A stretch of DNA of 64,000 nt, from positions 1-64,000 of the forward strand of contig JAFGLZ010000060.1 in NCBI GenBank assembly GCA_016927755.1, written 5' to 3'. The notes beneath the pieces were generated by a model, which ran no database searches, had not been told where the DNA came from, and saw only the letters and a program-made list of their open reading frames with translations. Shown piece by piece: positions 44,214 to 52,189 of the stretch. The stretch's first letter is position 1. The number at the start of each line of letters is the position of its first letter. A program made the position numbers and the translations under genes. The DNA is from Phycisphaerae bacterium (GTDB lineage: Bacteria; Planctomycetota; Phycisphaerae; UBA1845; JAFGLZ01).

Positions 44214-45254
44214 GTGGCGGACAACGGTCAGTACATCATTGAAGTCGACGGATTGAAAACGCACTTCCCTGTGCGCAAGGGGGTGTTCTCGCGAATCAGC
44301 GGCTGGGTCAAGGCCGTCGACGGAGTGGGCTTCAAGGTCCGTCGAGGCAAGACCCTCGGCCTCGTCGGTGAGAGCGGCTGCGGCAAGACCACGGTTGGGC
44401 GGACGATCCTCCGACTTATCCCGGCGACGGACGGACGCGTCATCTACGACGGAATGGACCTGTTCAGCGTCCCATCGTCCCGAATGCGAGCCATGCGACG
44501 GCAGCTCCAGATCATCTTCCAGGACCCGATCGGCAGCCTCAACCCGAGAATGACCGTCGGCACGATTGTCGGCGAGGCGTTGAGCGTCCACGGCATCGCG
44601 CGGGGTCGCCAGCGCGAGCAGCGGGTCGCGCGGCTCCTCGAGCGCGTGGGACTGAGCCCGGCCCACATGAAGCGGTACCCCCACGAGTTCAGCGGCGGGC
44701 AGCGTCAGCGGATCGGCATCGCCCGCGCGCTGGCCCTCGAGCCGAAGTTCATCGTCTGCGACGAACCTGTCAGCGCCTTGGACGTGTCCATCCAGTCGCA
44801 GATTCTCAATCTGCTGGCGGACCTGCGGGCCGAGATGGGGCTGAGCTATCTGTTCATCGCCCACAATCTGGCCGTCGTGGAGCACTTCTGCGACGACGTG
44901 GCGGTCATGTACCTGGGCAAGATCGTCGAGATCGGCTCGGGCGACGAGGTCTACGGCAATCCGAAGCATCCGTACACACAGGCCCTGCTGGCGGCGGTCC
45001 CGACGCCCGATCCCGAGGCGTCGCGCAAACGAAAGCGGATCGTGCTGAAGGGAGAAGTCCCCAGCCCGGTCAACCCCCCGAGCGGCTGCGCGTTTCACCC
45101 GCGCTGCCCCATCGCCGTCGACAAGTGCAAAGCGATTACGCCGCGACTGGAGACGCATGAAGGCGCGCCGCCGGAACATCTGTCGGCCTGCCACCGGGCG
45201 GATGAGTTGAGGCCGGATACGCTTGCTCGAGGTCCCTCGCAGAAAGCGGGATAG
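44214..45254 (+). CDS. Oligopeptide/dipeptide ABC transporter ATP-binding protein (OppF/DppF type)
   Basis: 346 residues. Walker A is GLVGESGCGKTTVGR, the Q-loop lies in IIFQDPIGSLNPRMTV, the signature is FSGGQRQRIGIARAL, and Walker B is FIVCDEPVSALDVS. The C-terminal oligopeptide-transporter extension has the iron-sulphur-like Cys set GCAFHPRCPIAVDKC and a late HLSACH, seen in OppF/DppF. Permeases, the solute-binding protein and the D-type ATPase are not next to it, so it is orphaned here. GTG at 44214 follows GGGAGG closely. Its pairing with an MBL-fold gene suggests uptake of a small peptide-like compound, which is speculation. Confidence 0.92.
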   Translation: MADNGQYIIEVDGLKTHFPVRKGVFSRISGWVKAVDGVGFKVRRGKTLGLVGESGCGKTTVGRTILRLIPATDGRVIYDGMDLFSVPSSRMRAMRRQLQIIFQDPIGSLNPRMTVGTIVGEALSVHGIARGRQREQRVARLLERVGLSPAHMKRYPHEFSGGQRQRIGIARALALEPKFIVCDEPVSALDVSIQSQILNLLADLRAEMGLSYLFIAHNLAVVEHFCDDVAVMYLGKIVEIGSGDEVYGNPKHPYTQALLAAVPTPDPEASRKRKRIVLKGEVPSPVNPPSGCAFHPRCPIAVDKCKAITPRLETHEGAPPEHLSACHRADELRPDTLARGPSQKAG

Positions 45255-45283
45255 TCCCCTACCACGGACACTGAGGACATGTC

Positions 45284-46135
45284 CTACCGCACGCCTGGCT
45301 CGGCGTCCGGGGCCTCGTGGCTGGCGCGATCGGTGATCTGGCGGACACGCTCCTGCGCGAATCGAACGTTGCTCCGGTTGCCGCTGGAGTCGATCACTTC
45401 CTTGTACAAGGCCAGGGCCTTCTCGCGATCGCGGAGATGGTAGTCGTACACGACCGCCATGCGGAACTTGGCCGGCAGCTCCGTGCTGGGGTTCCAGTTC
45501 AGGCATCGCTGGTAGAAGTTGATCGCCAGCGTGTATTCCTTGTACGGGTCTGAGGCGTAGATCTCGCCCGCGTAGAAGGCCGCTTCGTCGATCTTGTCGC
45601 TCGTGGGATACCGCTCGATGATCCGGCGGTAGGTGTCGAGCGCCTTCTTGAGCTTCTCCTTGCCGCCCCCGAGCAGGCCGCCCAGCCCAGTGGCCTCCTC
45701 ATGGAGCTTTCGTGCCTCGGCAAACAGGTTGTCCGCCTCGGCCAGAGTCTCCTTGGGCTCGTACTTGGCGCTGGCGGCTGTATGATCCCCGAGGTAAGGG
45801 TAGCGCGTGACGGATCGCAGTTCGTCGATCTCGCGCTCGGCCCAGTTGCCCTTCTCGTAGTAACCGTACCGACGATAGTAGGCCAGCAGCGTCTCGAGCG
45901 CCTGTCGGTACTCATCCTTCATCCGCTGGGCGTCCTCGACCAGTTCCACCTCGCCGCGCGAGCCGAGCGGCACCTGCGCCTTGGCCAGGGCCGTCTCGTG
46001 GGGGCTCTTGCCCATCACGGGCGGCTCCTGTGGCGCCGTTGCGTCCTTCTTATCCATGGAGTTACAGCCGGAGAAGGCGCAGATCATCAAGGCCGCCGAC
46101 ACGGTCAGCGGTGCGGCACGACCGATCTGAAACAT
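45284..46135 (-). CDS. BamD/YfiO-like TPR outer-membrane lipoprotein
   Basis: 283 residues. It has a lipoprotein signal (APLTVSAALMICAFSGC, Cys at about residue 23) and a polar linker. TPR-like helices follow, with AYYRRYGYYEKGNW, ALDTYRRIIERYPTSDKIDEAAFYAGEIY and AINFYQRCLNWNPSTELPAKFRMAVVYDYHL. The YPxSxxxxxAxf pattern is that of BamD (outer-membrane assembly) and related tol-pal system proteins. The ATG at 46135 is preferred because it begins the lipoprotein signal; the frame is open 33 codons upstream. Convergent with the ABC ATPase gene. Confidence 0.8.
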   Translation of the reverse strand: MFQIGRAAPLTVSAALMICAFSGCNSMDKKDATAPQEPPVMGKSPHETALAKAQVPLGSRGEVELVEDAQRMKDEYRQALETLLAYYRRYGYYEKGNWAEREIDELRSVTRYPYLGDHTAASAKYEPKETLAEADNLFAEARKLHEEATGLGGLLGGGKEKLKKALDTYRRIIERYPTSDKIDEAAFYAGEIYASDPYKEYTLAINFYQRCLNWNPSTELPAKFRMAVVYDYHLRDREKALALYKEVIDSSGNRSNVRFAQERVRQITDRASHEAPDAEPGVR

Positions 46136-46526
46136 GCTTAAGAACCTCGTTGCGGTGTGGCTCGGGACCGTGTCGGGATCCATCCAGCCCTGTTCCCAAA
46201 AGCGACGGTGCGGGCAATCGACACGGCCCCCCATGTCGGATCATTGCGTCTGATCCTCCGACGCAACACGACCTTGCCAAGACCTTCATTGGAGCGAATA
46301 AGGCGGGCAAAATCAAGCACTTCCGCTCAAAGTTGCCTCTCGCGTGCCCCGGCCCCACCGATTCGTTGAAGCGGACGGCCCCGGCGGGCCCCCGAGCGCG
46401 GAGTCCGAGACCCGAAACCGCAAGCCCGAGATCCAAGTGCTGAAGTCCCGCTGCAACTCTGACCGATAAGAACATACGGCGCGGTGTTCCTGCGCCCAAC
46501 TGTCGCCGAAGCGAGGGAGCGATCCG
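46136..46526. other. Divergent intergenic region with heptad repeats
   Basis: 391 bp between divergent lipoprotein genes. No gene is supportable. It holds heptanucleotide array D (46401-46449). Confidence 0.5.
46401..46449. repeat. Heptanucleotide repeat array D
   Basis: Seven units in perfect 7-nt register: GAGTCCG, AGACCCG, AAACCGC, AAGCCCG, AGATCCA, AGTGCTG, AAGTCCC. Five of the seven fit ARRYCYN or miss at one position only; GAGTCCG also occurs in array C. It is the longest array in the window and lies between divergent genes. Confidence 0.65.
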
Positions 46527-47834
46527 ATGAGGTTGGCGCGGTCGGTCCCGGCAGGGACCCTTATCTTGGCCCTGCTGGGAGGGTGTAACTGCGGAAACGA
46601 TCAGGCGAAGGACAAGGGCCGGCGAGCCTTCAGTCCCGCCGAGCAGTACCCCGAGTGGGCATTCGACGCCCCGTTCTACTACCGCCCGGCCAAGGATCGG
46701 GGAGACGTCGGCGAGGAAGTGGCCCCCGCGGCCCCTGGGGCGCCGCCTCACTTCTACGTCCGCAACCGAACGATCTTCCTGCCCAGGCCGGATCAGGAAT
46801 CCTCAAAAACCAGCCCCATGCCCGAGATGGGACCTCGGACGACGCCATTTGATCTCGCCCCACGGATCGCCGTGTATTGGACCGAGGACGCCGGACAAAC
46901 CTGGACGCGAGCCGGCTACTTCGGCGTCGGGCAGACGCACTTCGCGTTCCCGGTCGATAACGACGGCTCCTACGGATTCAGATTCGTGGGACCAGGACTG
47001 CCCGTGCCGAAGTGTACGCCTCCGAGGCCCCAGGCGGTCTATCACGTCGACACGGAGCCGCCGGCCCTAACGCTCTACATCGAGCCGAACCTTCCGGCCT
47101 ATCAGGTCGATCAGTCGGTCAAGATCCACTGGATGGCCGCCGATGCCCATCTGACCGACGCGCCTGTGTCTGTCTGTGTGTGTTGGGGCGAGGACGAGTT
47201 GGGCAAGCCGAGCTGGACGGATGTCGCGTCGAAGCAACCGGCCGAAGGGTCGGCCACGTTCGTGATTCCCGCCAGAGCAGCCGGCGAACGGATCGGCGTG
47301 CGAGGCGAAGCCTGGGACCGCTCGGGCAACCGGCGCGTCGGCCCTCCGGTATACATCGAGGTGGCCCAAGCGAGCGTCGCGACAATGCCGGGGAGTGTGG
47401 TGACACCGATCCAACCGGCCGAGACGCCTCGTGTCACCGTGCTCGCGGTACCCCCTGTCGATCCCGGACAGGCGGCCGCCATGAAGTCAATGGTGCTAAC
47501 CGCAGGGGCCGAGCCCGCCTCTTACATCACCGAACGAGTCGACCCTCCCTCTTTGCCGCAACCGCATTCGGAGCGCACGGAGATCCAACCGACCGCGATC
47601 CCCTCCCTCGTGGAGGCCGAGGCGGCAAAGCCGACCATGCCGACGCCCCAATCGAAAGACAAGGAGCCCACGTTGCCTCGCGCTCGGCCTTTGCTCTCGA
47701 AGTGGATGGCGTCGGAGCCGGCGCAGTTGGATCATCACTGGTCCTCTCGCCCGTGGGAAAGCCCGTCGGACTGGGCGTCGCTGGGCATCCCTGCACTCGT
47801 CAATCCGCCGGGGCATCCCATGCCACGGAGATAG
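46527..47834 (+). CDS. Lipoprotein of unknown function, Ig-like and Pro-rich
   Basis: 435 residues. A lipobox (LILALLGGC) gives an N-terminal lipid anchor. The middle (110-300) has beta-sandwich/Ig-like features: PRIAVYWTEDAGQTWTRAGYF, GSYGFRFVG, VYHVDTEPPALTLYIEPN and VRGEAWDRSGNRRVGPPVYIEV. A Pro/Glu/Thr-rich low-complexity tail follows from about 300. No catalytic motif is recognised. The wording of the repeated D-x-G-x-x-W-T segment is typical of sialidase-like or cadherin-like structural modules. GAGGGAG 7 nt upstream supports the ATG at 46527. Probably a surface structural protein. Confidence 0.75.
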   Translation: MRLARSVPAGTLILALLGGCNCGNDQAKDKGRRAFSPAEQYPEWAFDAPFYYRPAKDRGDVGEEVAPAAPGAPPHFYVRNRTIFLPRPDQESSKTSPMPEMGPRTTPFDLAPRIAVYWTEDAGQTWTRAGYFGVGQTHFAFPVDNDGSYGFRFVGPGLPVPKCTPPRPQAVYHVDTEPPALTLYIEPNLPAYQVDQSVKIHWMAADAHLTDAPVSVCVCWGEDELGKPSWTDVASKQPAEGSATFVIPARAAGERIGVRGEAWDRSGNRRVGPPVYIEVAQASVATMPGSVVTPIQPAETPRVTVLAVPPVDPGQAAAMKSMVLTAGAEPASYITERVDPPSLPQPHSERTEIQPTAIPSLVEAEAAKPTMPTPQSKDKEPTLPRARPLLSKWMASEPAQLDHHWSSRPWESPSDWASLGIPALVNPPGHPMPRR

Positions 47835-48047
47835 ACGCCGCCTGCCACCAACTGACCCCTCTTGGTCTGCTTGATCCTTGCCAGGACCGGCAGCTCGTCC
47901 CCGATGATTATCCCGCTAACCGCGTCCGCTTGGCGGTGTCTACCAACGTGCGATGGGGCGTCTGCCCGAGCGTGCGGCTCGGCGGAGTGCCATCGCTCAG
48001 GCCGTTCCGGGGCAATGTCTTACATCGCCGAACGAAGGAGACGGGCA
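47835..48047. other. Intergenic region
   Basis: 213 bp between two lipoprotein genes; nothing clear seen besides the AAGGAG ribosome site of the next gene. Confidence 0.4.
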
Positions 48048-48287
48048 ATGGGCGCGAAACGTGGGATGCTGGCAACGTCACTGACGCTCCTGGTTCTCAG
48101 CGGGCTCCTTGTGGGGACGATCGGATGCGACGATGATCTCGAGGATCTGCTGGACGAACTGGACATCGATGACTGGTTCGAGGACTGCTGGGGCGACTGC
48201 GGCTGCTCGAATCGCGGCTGCGGTTCGTGCGGGGGGTGGTACTACTACGAGGAGGACTGCTACCACGGTTGGTGGGATTGGTGGTAG
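48048..48287 (+). CDS. Small Cys/Trp/Tyr-rich acidic lipoprotein
   Basis: 79 residues. A basic N-terminus and hydrophobic helix end in lipobox LLVGTIGC. The mature part has about 55 residues: an acidic helix (DDDLEDLLDELDIDDWFED), then a Gly/Cys cluster (CWGDCGCSNRGCGSCGG) and a Trp/Tyr-rich end (WYYYEEDCYHGWWDWW). Seven Cys (one lipidated) and seven Trp in so small a protein are striking. The Cys cluster could bind metal or form disulfides. AAGGAG at 7-8 nt spacing supports the ATG at 48048. No homologue is recognised. The gene ends 386 bp before the nrdJ stop (convergent). Confidence 0.7.
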   Translation: MGAKRGMLATSLTLLVLSGLLVGTIGCDDDLEDLLDELDIDDWFEDCWGDCGCSNRGCGSCGGWYYYEEDCYHGWWDWW

Positions 48288-48449
48288 TCCCTAGGTGAAT
48301 TTTCAAACAGCCTCCATCCGACCCGAGAAGAGGCCTGCGGCACGGATGCGCCGTGGGCCTCTTCCGCGCGCACCCGGGGTCGAGCCCGGCAAGACCTAAT
48401 CATAAGTGTCTATTTAACAAGCCATTAAAGCCTAACAGTCGTCGGGGGC

Positions 48450-48603
48450 AAAAAGAAAGCACCAGGTGCCTCAAGGGCGGTCCCGGTGCTTTCCGGAGGG
48501 GAAAGAAGCCGTAAGGTGATGCCACTCAACCAACTCTGCTCGGTGGCGTCCCTCCGTATGAGTCCTCAATCAGGGTATACATCGACATCGCTGCGCAATT
48601 TCG
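48450..48603 (-). ncRNA. Candidate stand-alone structured small RNA downstream of nrdJ
   Basis: On the minus strand, a promoter with 17-bp spacing (48610-48638) predicts a start near 48603. The RNA of about 150 nt can form CGGAGGG/CCCTCCG (48550-48556 with 48494-48500). This encloses GCCAC/GTGGC (48543-48547 with 48521-48525). A terminal hairpin AAAGCACC/GGTGCTTT (48485-48492 with 48456-48463) is followed by CTTTTTG. There is no open frame with a ribosome site. It starts about 70 nt beyond the nrdJ stop and has its own promoter, so it is not simply the nrdJ 3' end. It lacks tmRNA, RNase P and SRP hallmarks; a tRNA-D-arm-like stretch (GAGTTGGTTGAGTGGC) is present but no cloverleaf forms. Confidence 0.6.
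48451..48492 (-). terminator. Terminator of the small RNA (and backstop of nrdJ)
   Basis: Minus strand: stem AAAGCACC/GGTGCTTT with a long inner loop, followed by CTTTTTG. Confidence 0.65.
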
Positions 48604-48609
48604 TTAACT

Positions 48610-48638
48610 ATTTTACCACGATTCCCCAGCCTTGCCAA
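48610..48638 (-). promoter_or_regulatory. Sigma70-type promoter of the small RNA
   Basis: Minus strand TTGGCA (48633-48638) and TAAAAT (48610-48615) with exactly 17 bp between. It lies 35 bp downstream of the nrdJ stop. Confidence 0.6.
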
Positions 48639-48673
48639 GTAAACCTGGCATTTTATTGATAATTGTTGGGTTT

Positions 48674-51433
48674 CTAGCATTTCGCCCAACCGCAGCCGTA
48701 ACATGTTGCACACCCCTCACTAGATGTCAAGTCCCCGCCGCACTCGGGGCACTTGAGCTTGAAGGCAGTGCCAGCGGTCGGGGGCATGCTTGCGGACGCG
48801 GGCTCCGCATGCGTGCCCCCGAGCGAGCCGCCGTGGCGCACTTCTCGGCTGGCAACACCGCTGACCGTGCTTGCGACTTCCTTGAGGCGTCCACCGTTGC
48901 CGTTTCCGTTACCGCCGTTGCCGTTTCCGCCCCCGTTGTCCTTACCCCCGTTGCCGCCATTGCCGCCGGCGTCCTTTGAACCGCGCGCCTTGGGCGGCGA
49001 CTTGATGGGAGAGGCGTTCTCATCAAATTCGGCGAGGTCGGCACGACCAAGGAGCAGGTCCTCGAGTCCGAAGAACTCCTTGGCCCGCTGGTACTTCTTC
49101 AGGGCGCGGGCGAGCCCGTCGCCGAGACTCATGATCCGTCCGCCCTTGGAGGGGATCTGGAGCGTCGAGCCGATGCCCTTGAGTTGCTTGATGACGTGGG
49201 TAAGCGAGCCGCCGGACCGCAGCCAGAGACTGATCATCCGACAGATGGCCTCCAGGTCGCTGGCGGCCACATCGCCCCCCTTGCCCAGTTGGGCGAAGAC
49301 CTCGAGCTCCTGGCCGCTCTTGGGATCCACGGTGATCTTGACGTGCATGTTGCCAAAAGGCGTCATCTGACGGATGCGAAGGCCACTAACGATCTCCGGC
49401 AATTGCCGCGGTTCCAGCTCCACTCGCTGCGGCGTGACCTCCACATCCGTCCGAGCGGACCCGGCGCGATCCTGCTTGTCCGCGTCTTTCTTGGGCTCAG
49501 ACTTCTTGAGCGACATCGGCTGGGCGTCACGGCAACCGTCGCGGTAGACCGTCAGGCCCTTACATTTCATCTCGAAAGCCATGCGGTAGATCTTGCCGAC
49601 GTCCTCGATCTTGGCGTGGTTCGGGAAATTGATCGTCTTGCTGATGGAAGCGTCGCAGTGGCGTTGGAAGGCAGCCTGCATCTTGATGTGCCATTCCGGG
49701 GCGATGTCGTGGGCGCATACGAAGACCCGCTTGAGGTCGTCGGGCATCTCGGGAATGTTAGCGAGGGTGCCATCCGTGGCGATGAGCTCCATCGTGCCCT
49801 CGCTAAGCAAACCTCGCTCCTCCAGTACCTTTCTAAAGAAAGCGTTCACCTCGAGGAGGGGGCCCTTTGCCTCGTTCTTGCCCCGGAGAACATTCCGGTA
49901 GAAAACCAGACTGAACAGCGGCTCGATGCCGGCCGAACAGTCGGCGATGATACTGATCGTCCCAGTGGGGGCCTCCGTGGTGCACGCGGCGTTCCGCATC
50001 GGACGGTGATACTCGGAGTCCCAGATGCTCGCCTTCCAGTTCGTGAAGCACCCCCGCTCCGTGCCAAGGGCCTCCGAGGCGTTGTGGGCCTCGTCGTTGA
50101 CGAACTTCATGAACTTCTCGGCCCAGGCGACCCCCTCGGGTGAGTCGTAGGAGACCGACAGACCGTACAAGGCGTCGGCAAAACCCATCGCACCAAGGCC
50201 AATCTTGCGATTGGCCTTGCACATGGTCTCGATCTTGTCGAGGGGATAGTTGTTCGCGTCGATAACGTTGTCGAGGAACCGCACGGCCTCGTGAACCGTC
50301 TGGCGCAGTTTCCTCCAGTCAACGTGGGCATCGGGCGTTCCGGCGTCGACGACGAACTTGCCGAGGTTGATGCTGCCGAGGTTGCAGGCCTCATAGGGGA
50401 GCAGGGGCTGCTCGCCACACGGGTTGGTCGCCTCGATCCGCCCAAGGCCTGGGGTCGGGTTGTAACGGTTGATCTCATCGATGAAGACAACGCCCGGCTC
50501 GCCGGTCTGCCAAGCGTTTCTGATGATGAAGTCCCAGATGTCCCGCTTGGTATAGATCTTGGACTCGTAATCCGCCGGGACCGCTCCGGTGGGAATCGGC
50601 GTTTGAATCCTCGCGGGCTGGCTCGGGTCGGCTTGCCGGCACTCCGCCGGAATCAGAGACCGAACGTCATACTCCCAGATGTCCACGTCCCGAGGGATGT
50701 AGAAGGCCTCGCCCGTTCGGGGATTCCGTACCATGTGCGGCGACCCCGGATCATCGAGGAGTTGCCGCATCCACTCATCCGTCAGCTTCACCGAGATGTT
50801 GTAGTTGGTGAAGGCGTTGAGGTCTTGCTTGGCGTGGAGGAACTTCAGGATGTCGGGATGATGCACGTACATCATGCCCATGTTGGCGCCTCTCCGGAAC
50901 GCGCCTTGCTGGATGGCATTGGTGGCCTCGCTGAAGGCTCGCCAGAAGCTGATGGGCCCGGACGTCGTCCCCCCGCTGGACTTGATGTAGTCGCCCGTGG
51001 GTCTGAGCTCGTCGAAGGCGAATCCCGTTCCGCCGCCGGCCTTCTGGATCAGGGCCGTATGCTTGATCGAGTCGAAGATCCCGTCGATACTGTCCTCGAC
51101 GGGTAGAACGAAGCATGCGCTGAGCATGCCCATCTCTCGCCCTGCATTCATCAGGGTCGGGCTGTTGGGCATGAAGCGCCCGGTAACCATCATGTTGTAG
51201 AACCGCCGGGCCCAATCCGCCCGGCGCTCGGCATCGGCGCCATAGTGGGTGTTCTCGACCTTGGCGATGGTCTCGGCCACCCGGCCGAACAGATCCTCGG
51301 CGGTCTCAACGACCTGACCGCATTCATCCTTCTTCAAATAACGTACGGAAAGGACCCGAAGGGCGTTCTCTGTGAGGCTGAGGGCTTCCCTGCCCGAGCT
51401 GTCGGTACGGCCTGTGTTGCTTGAATCAAGCAT
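48674..51433 (-). CDS. nrdJ: Adenosylcobalamin-dependent ribonucleotide reductase (class II)
   Basis: 919 residues. It reduces ribonucleotides with a cobalamin-derived radical. Visible parts are SACFVLPVEDSIDGIF (redox Cys), TNPCGEQPLLPYEACNLGSINL (NPCGE radical loop), GTISIIADCSAGIEPLFSLVF (partner Cys) and a C-terminal zinc/redox tail CPECGGDLTSSEGCATCYGCGWAKC. Between the catalytic core and this tail runs an Asn/Gly-rich linker (GNGGNGGKDNGGGNGNGG). The ATG at 51433 has GGAG at 7 nt; the frame is open 26 codons upstream. The promoter region holds two NrdR-box-like sites (51684-51737). No NrdA/NrdB genes are nearby. A B12 riboswitch box was looked for upstream and not found. Confidence 0.95.
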   Translation of the reverse strand: MLDSSNTGRTDSSGREALSLTENALRVLSVRYLKKDECGQVVETAEDLFGRVAETIAKVENTHYGADAERRADWARRFYNMMVTGRFMPNSPTLMNAGREMGMLSACFVLPVEDSIDGIFDSIKHTALIQKAGGGTGFAFDELRPTGDYIKSSGGTTSGPISFWRAFSEATNAIQQGAFRRGANMGMMYVHHPDILKFLHAKQDLNAFTNYNISVKLTDEWMRQLLDDPGSPHMVRNPRTGEAFYIPRDVDIWEYDVRSLIPAECRQADPSQPARIQTPIPTGAVPADYESKIYTKRDIWDFIIRNAWQTGEPGVVFIDEINRYNPTPGLGRIEATNPCGEQPLLPYEACNLGSINLGKFVVDAGTPDAHVDWRKLRQTVHEAVRFLDNVIDANNYPLDKIETMCKANRKIGLGAMGFADALYGLSVSYDSPEGVAWAEKFMKFVNDEAHNASEALGTERGCFTNWKASIWDSEYHRPMRNAACTTEAPTGTISIIADCSAGIEPLFSLVFYRNVLRGKNEAKGPLLEVNAFFRKVLEERGLLSEGTMELIATDGTLANIPEMPDDLKRVFVCAHDIAPEWHIKMQAAFQRHCDASISKTINFPNHAKIEDVGKIYRMAFEMKCKGLTVYRDGCRDAQPMSLKKSEPKKDADKQDRAGSARTDVEVTPQRVELEPRQLPEIVSGLRIRQMTPFGNMHVKITVDPKSGQELEVFAQLGKGGDVAASDLEAICRMISLWLRSGGSLTHVIKQLKGIGSTLQIPSKGGRIMSLGDGLARALKKYQRAKEFFGLEDLLLGRADLAEFDENASPIKSPPKARGSKDAGGNGGNGGKDNGGGNGNGGNGNGNGGRLKEVASTVSGVASREVRHGGSLGGTHAEPASASMPPTAGTAFKLKCPECGGDLTSSEGCATCYGCGWAKC

Positions 51434-51683
51434 TGTCCACTCCGTTGCAACGCTGGCTATGGCAAGATGAAAACGACGGAAACCGGCTTTCGCGCTATCC
51501 CCAAGCGCCAACTAATGCGGCGAGACCAACCCCAGATCCTTTCGCCCCGGCGCCTCAAGGCGGAAGGTAACACCCACTTGCACTACACGACTGACTCGTA
51601 GCAATTAGGCGTTTGGCGGCCTGGACCACCAAGCGGCGAATTTGCCGACCCCGATACCGCTATGATCAAGATCGACGTGTTCC

Positions 51684-51737
51684 GCACTAGATCTTGAGGA
51701 CAACATAGTTAATACCCCAAGATGTGGTGCTAGTCAA
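51684..51737 (-). promoter_or_regulatory. nrdJ promoter with two NrdR-box-like operators
   Basis: Minus strand: -35 TTGACT (51732-51737), 17-bp spacer, -10 TATTAA (51709-51714). A 16-bp site at 51715-51730 (GCACCACATCTTGGGG on the minus strand) fills the spacer. A second at 51684-51699 (GCACTAGATCTTGAGG on the plus strand) lies just past the -10. Against the NrdR consensus ACACTATATCTTGTGT they match 11 and 12 of 16. The two sites are 15 bp apart (31 bp centre to centre), the three-turn spacing typical of NrdR box pairs. This predicts repression of nrdJ by NrdR when dATP is high. Confidence 0.65.
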
Positions 51738-52189
51738 ACGTAAAAGTCAACGAATCTTAAGATTTCACCAAACCCCTGTTCTACTCGTAAGTTGCATTCG
51801 ATTGCGCTTCAGTTCTCACAGCCGTCCTGTAATACTCTAGGCCCCACATGTTGGGGTTGTCCACTCGGGGGTCCCAAGCCCCCCGCCCGCCCTGAGTGGG
51901 AGCGAAAAGGCTCGACGGGGAAGGCAGCCAGGCCTCCGTCCGAAGCCGCTCAGGGGGAGTGCGACTATACCGAATGTGCGGTGGCATTCAAGGCGAGGCA
52001 TGCGTGGGAGCCGCTTGGCAGAACATCCGCGGAATCGTTGCGTCGCCCCAACTAGCCAGGACCGAGTGAGGCGGACGCTTCGAGTCGGTGAGGTCGGGGG
52101 AAAGCCAGGCACACCAGGCTTGGACGGGAAGCGGCGGGCCAGTACAATCAGCCTCTCGTCCACCGCCGAGAGACTCAGGAGACTTCCTA
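51738..52189. other. Divergent intergenic region nrdJ-sppA with possible RNA fold
   Basis: About 450 bp with no supportable gene. A three-way junction can be drawn at 51890-51955: CCCTGAG with CTCAGGG enclosing GAGC-GCTC (51900-51913) and GACGG-CCGTC (51914-51940). A hairpin CGGGGG-CCCCCCG lies just before. GC richness makes chance pairing likely. An AGGAG at the end serves the sppA start. Confidence 0.35.

Larger units (their letters stand above)
48288..48673. other. Intergenic region containing a small RNA candidate
   Basis: 386 bp between convergent genes with no coding sequence. It carries a complete minus-strand transcription unit: promoter 48610-48638, RNA about 48450-48603 and terminator hairpin 48451-48492. 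Confidence 0.6.

Noticed and set aside
48494-48556. tRNA-Ser-like gene suggested by a D-arm-like stretch in the small RNA
   Set aside because: No anticodon arm, T arm or acceptor stem can be formed in the right order.
51434-51800. Cobalamin riboswitch upstream of the B12-dependent nrdJ
   Set aside because: I looked for the B12 box (GCCACTG-like) and the usual multi-helix core on the minus strand and saw neither; the NrdR-type sites explain control better.
51781-51987. 68-residue minus-strand open frame between nrdJ and sppA
   Set aside because: No ribosome site or recognised motif; it lies upstream of the well-defined nrdJ promoter and within a palindrome-rich interval.
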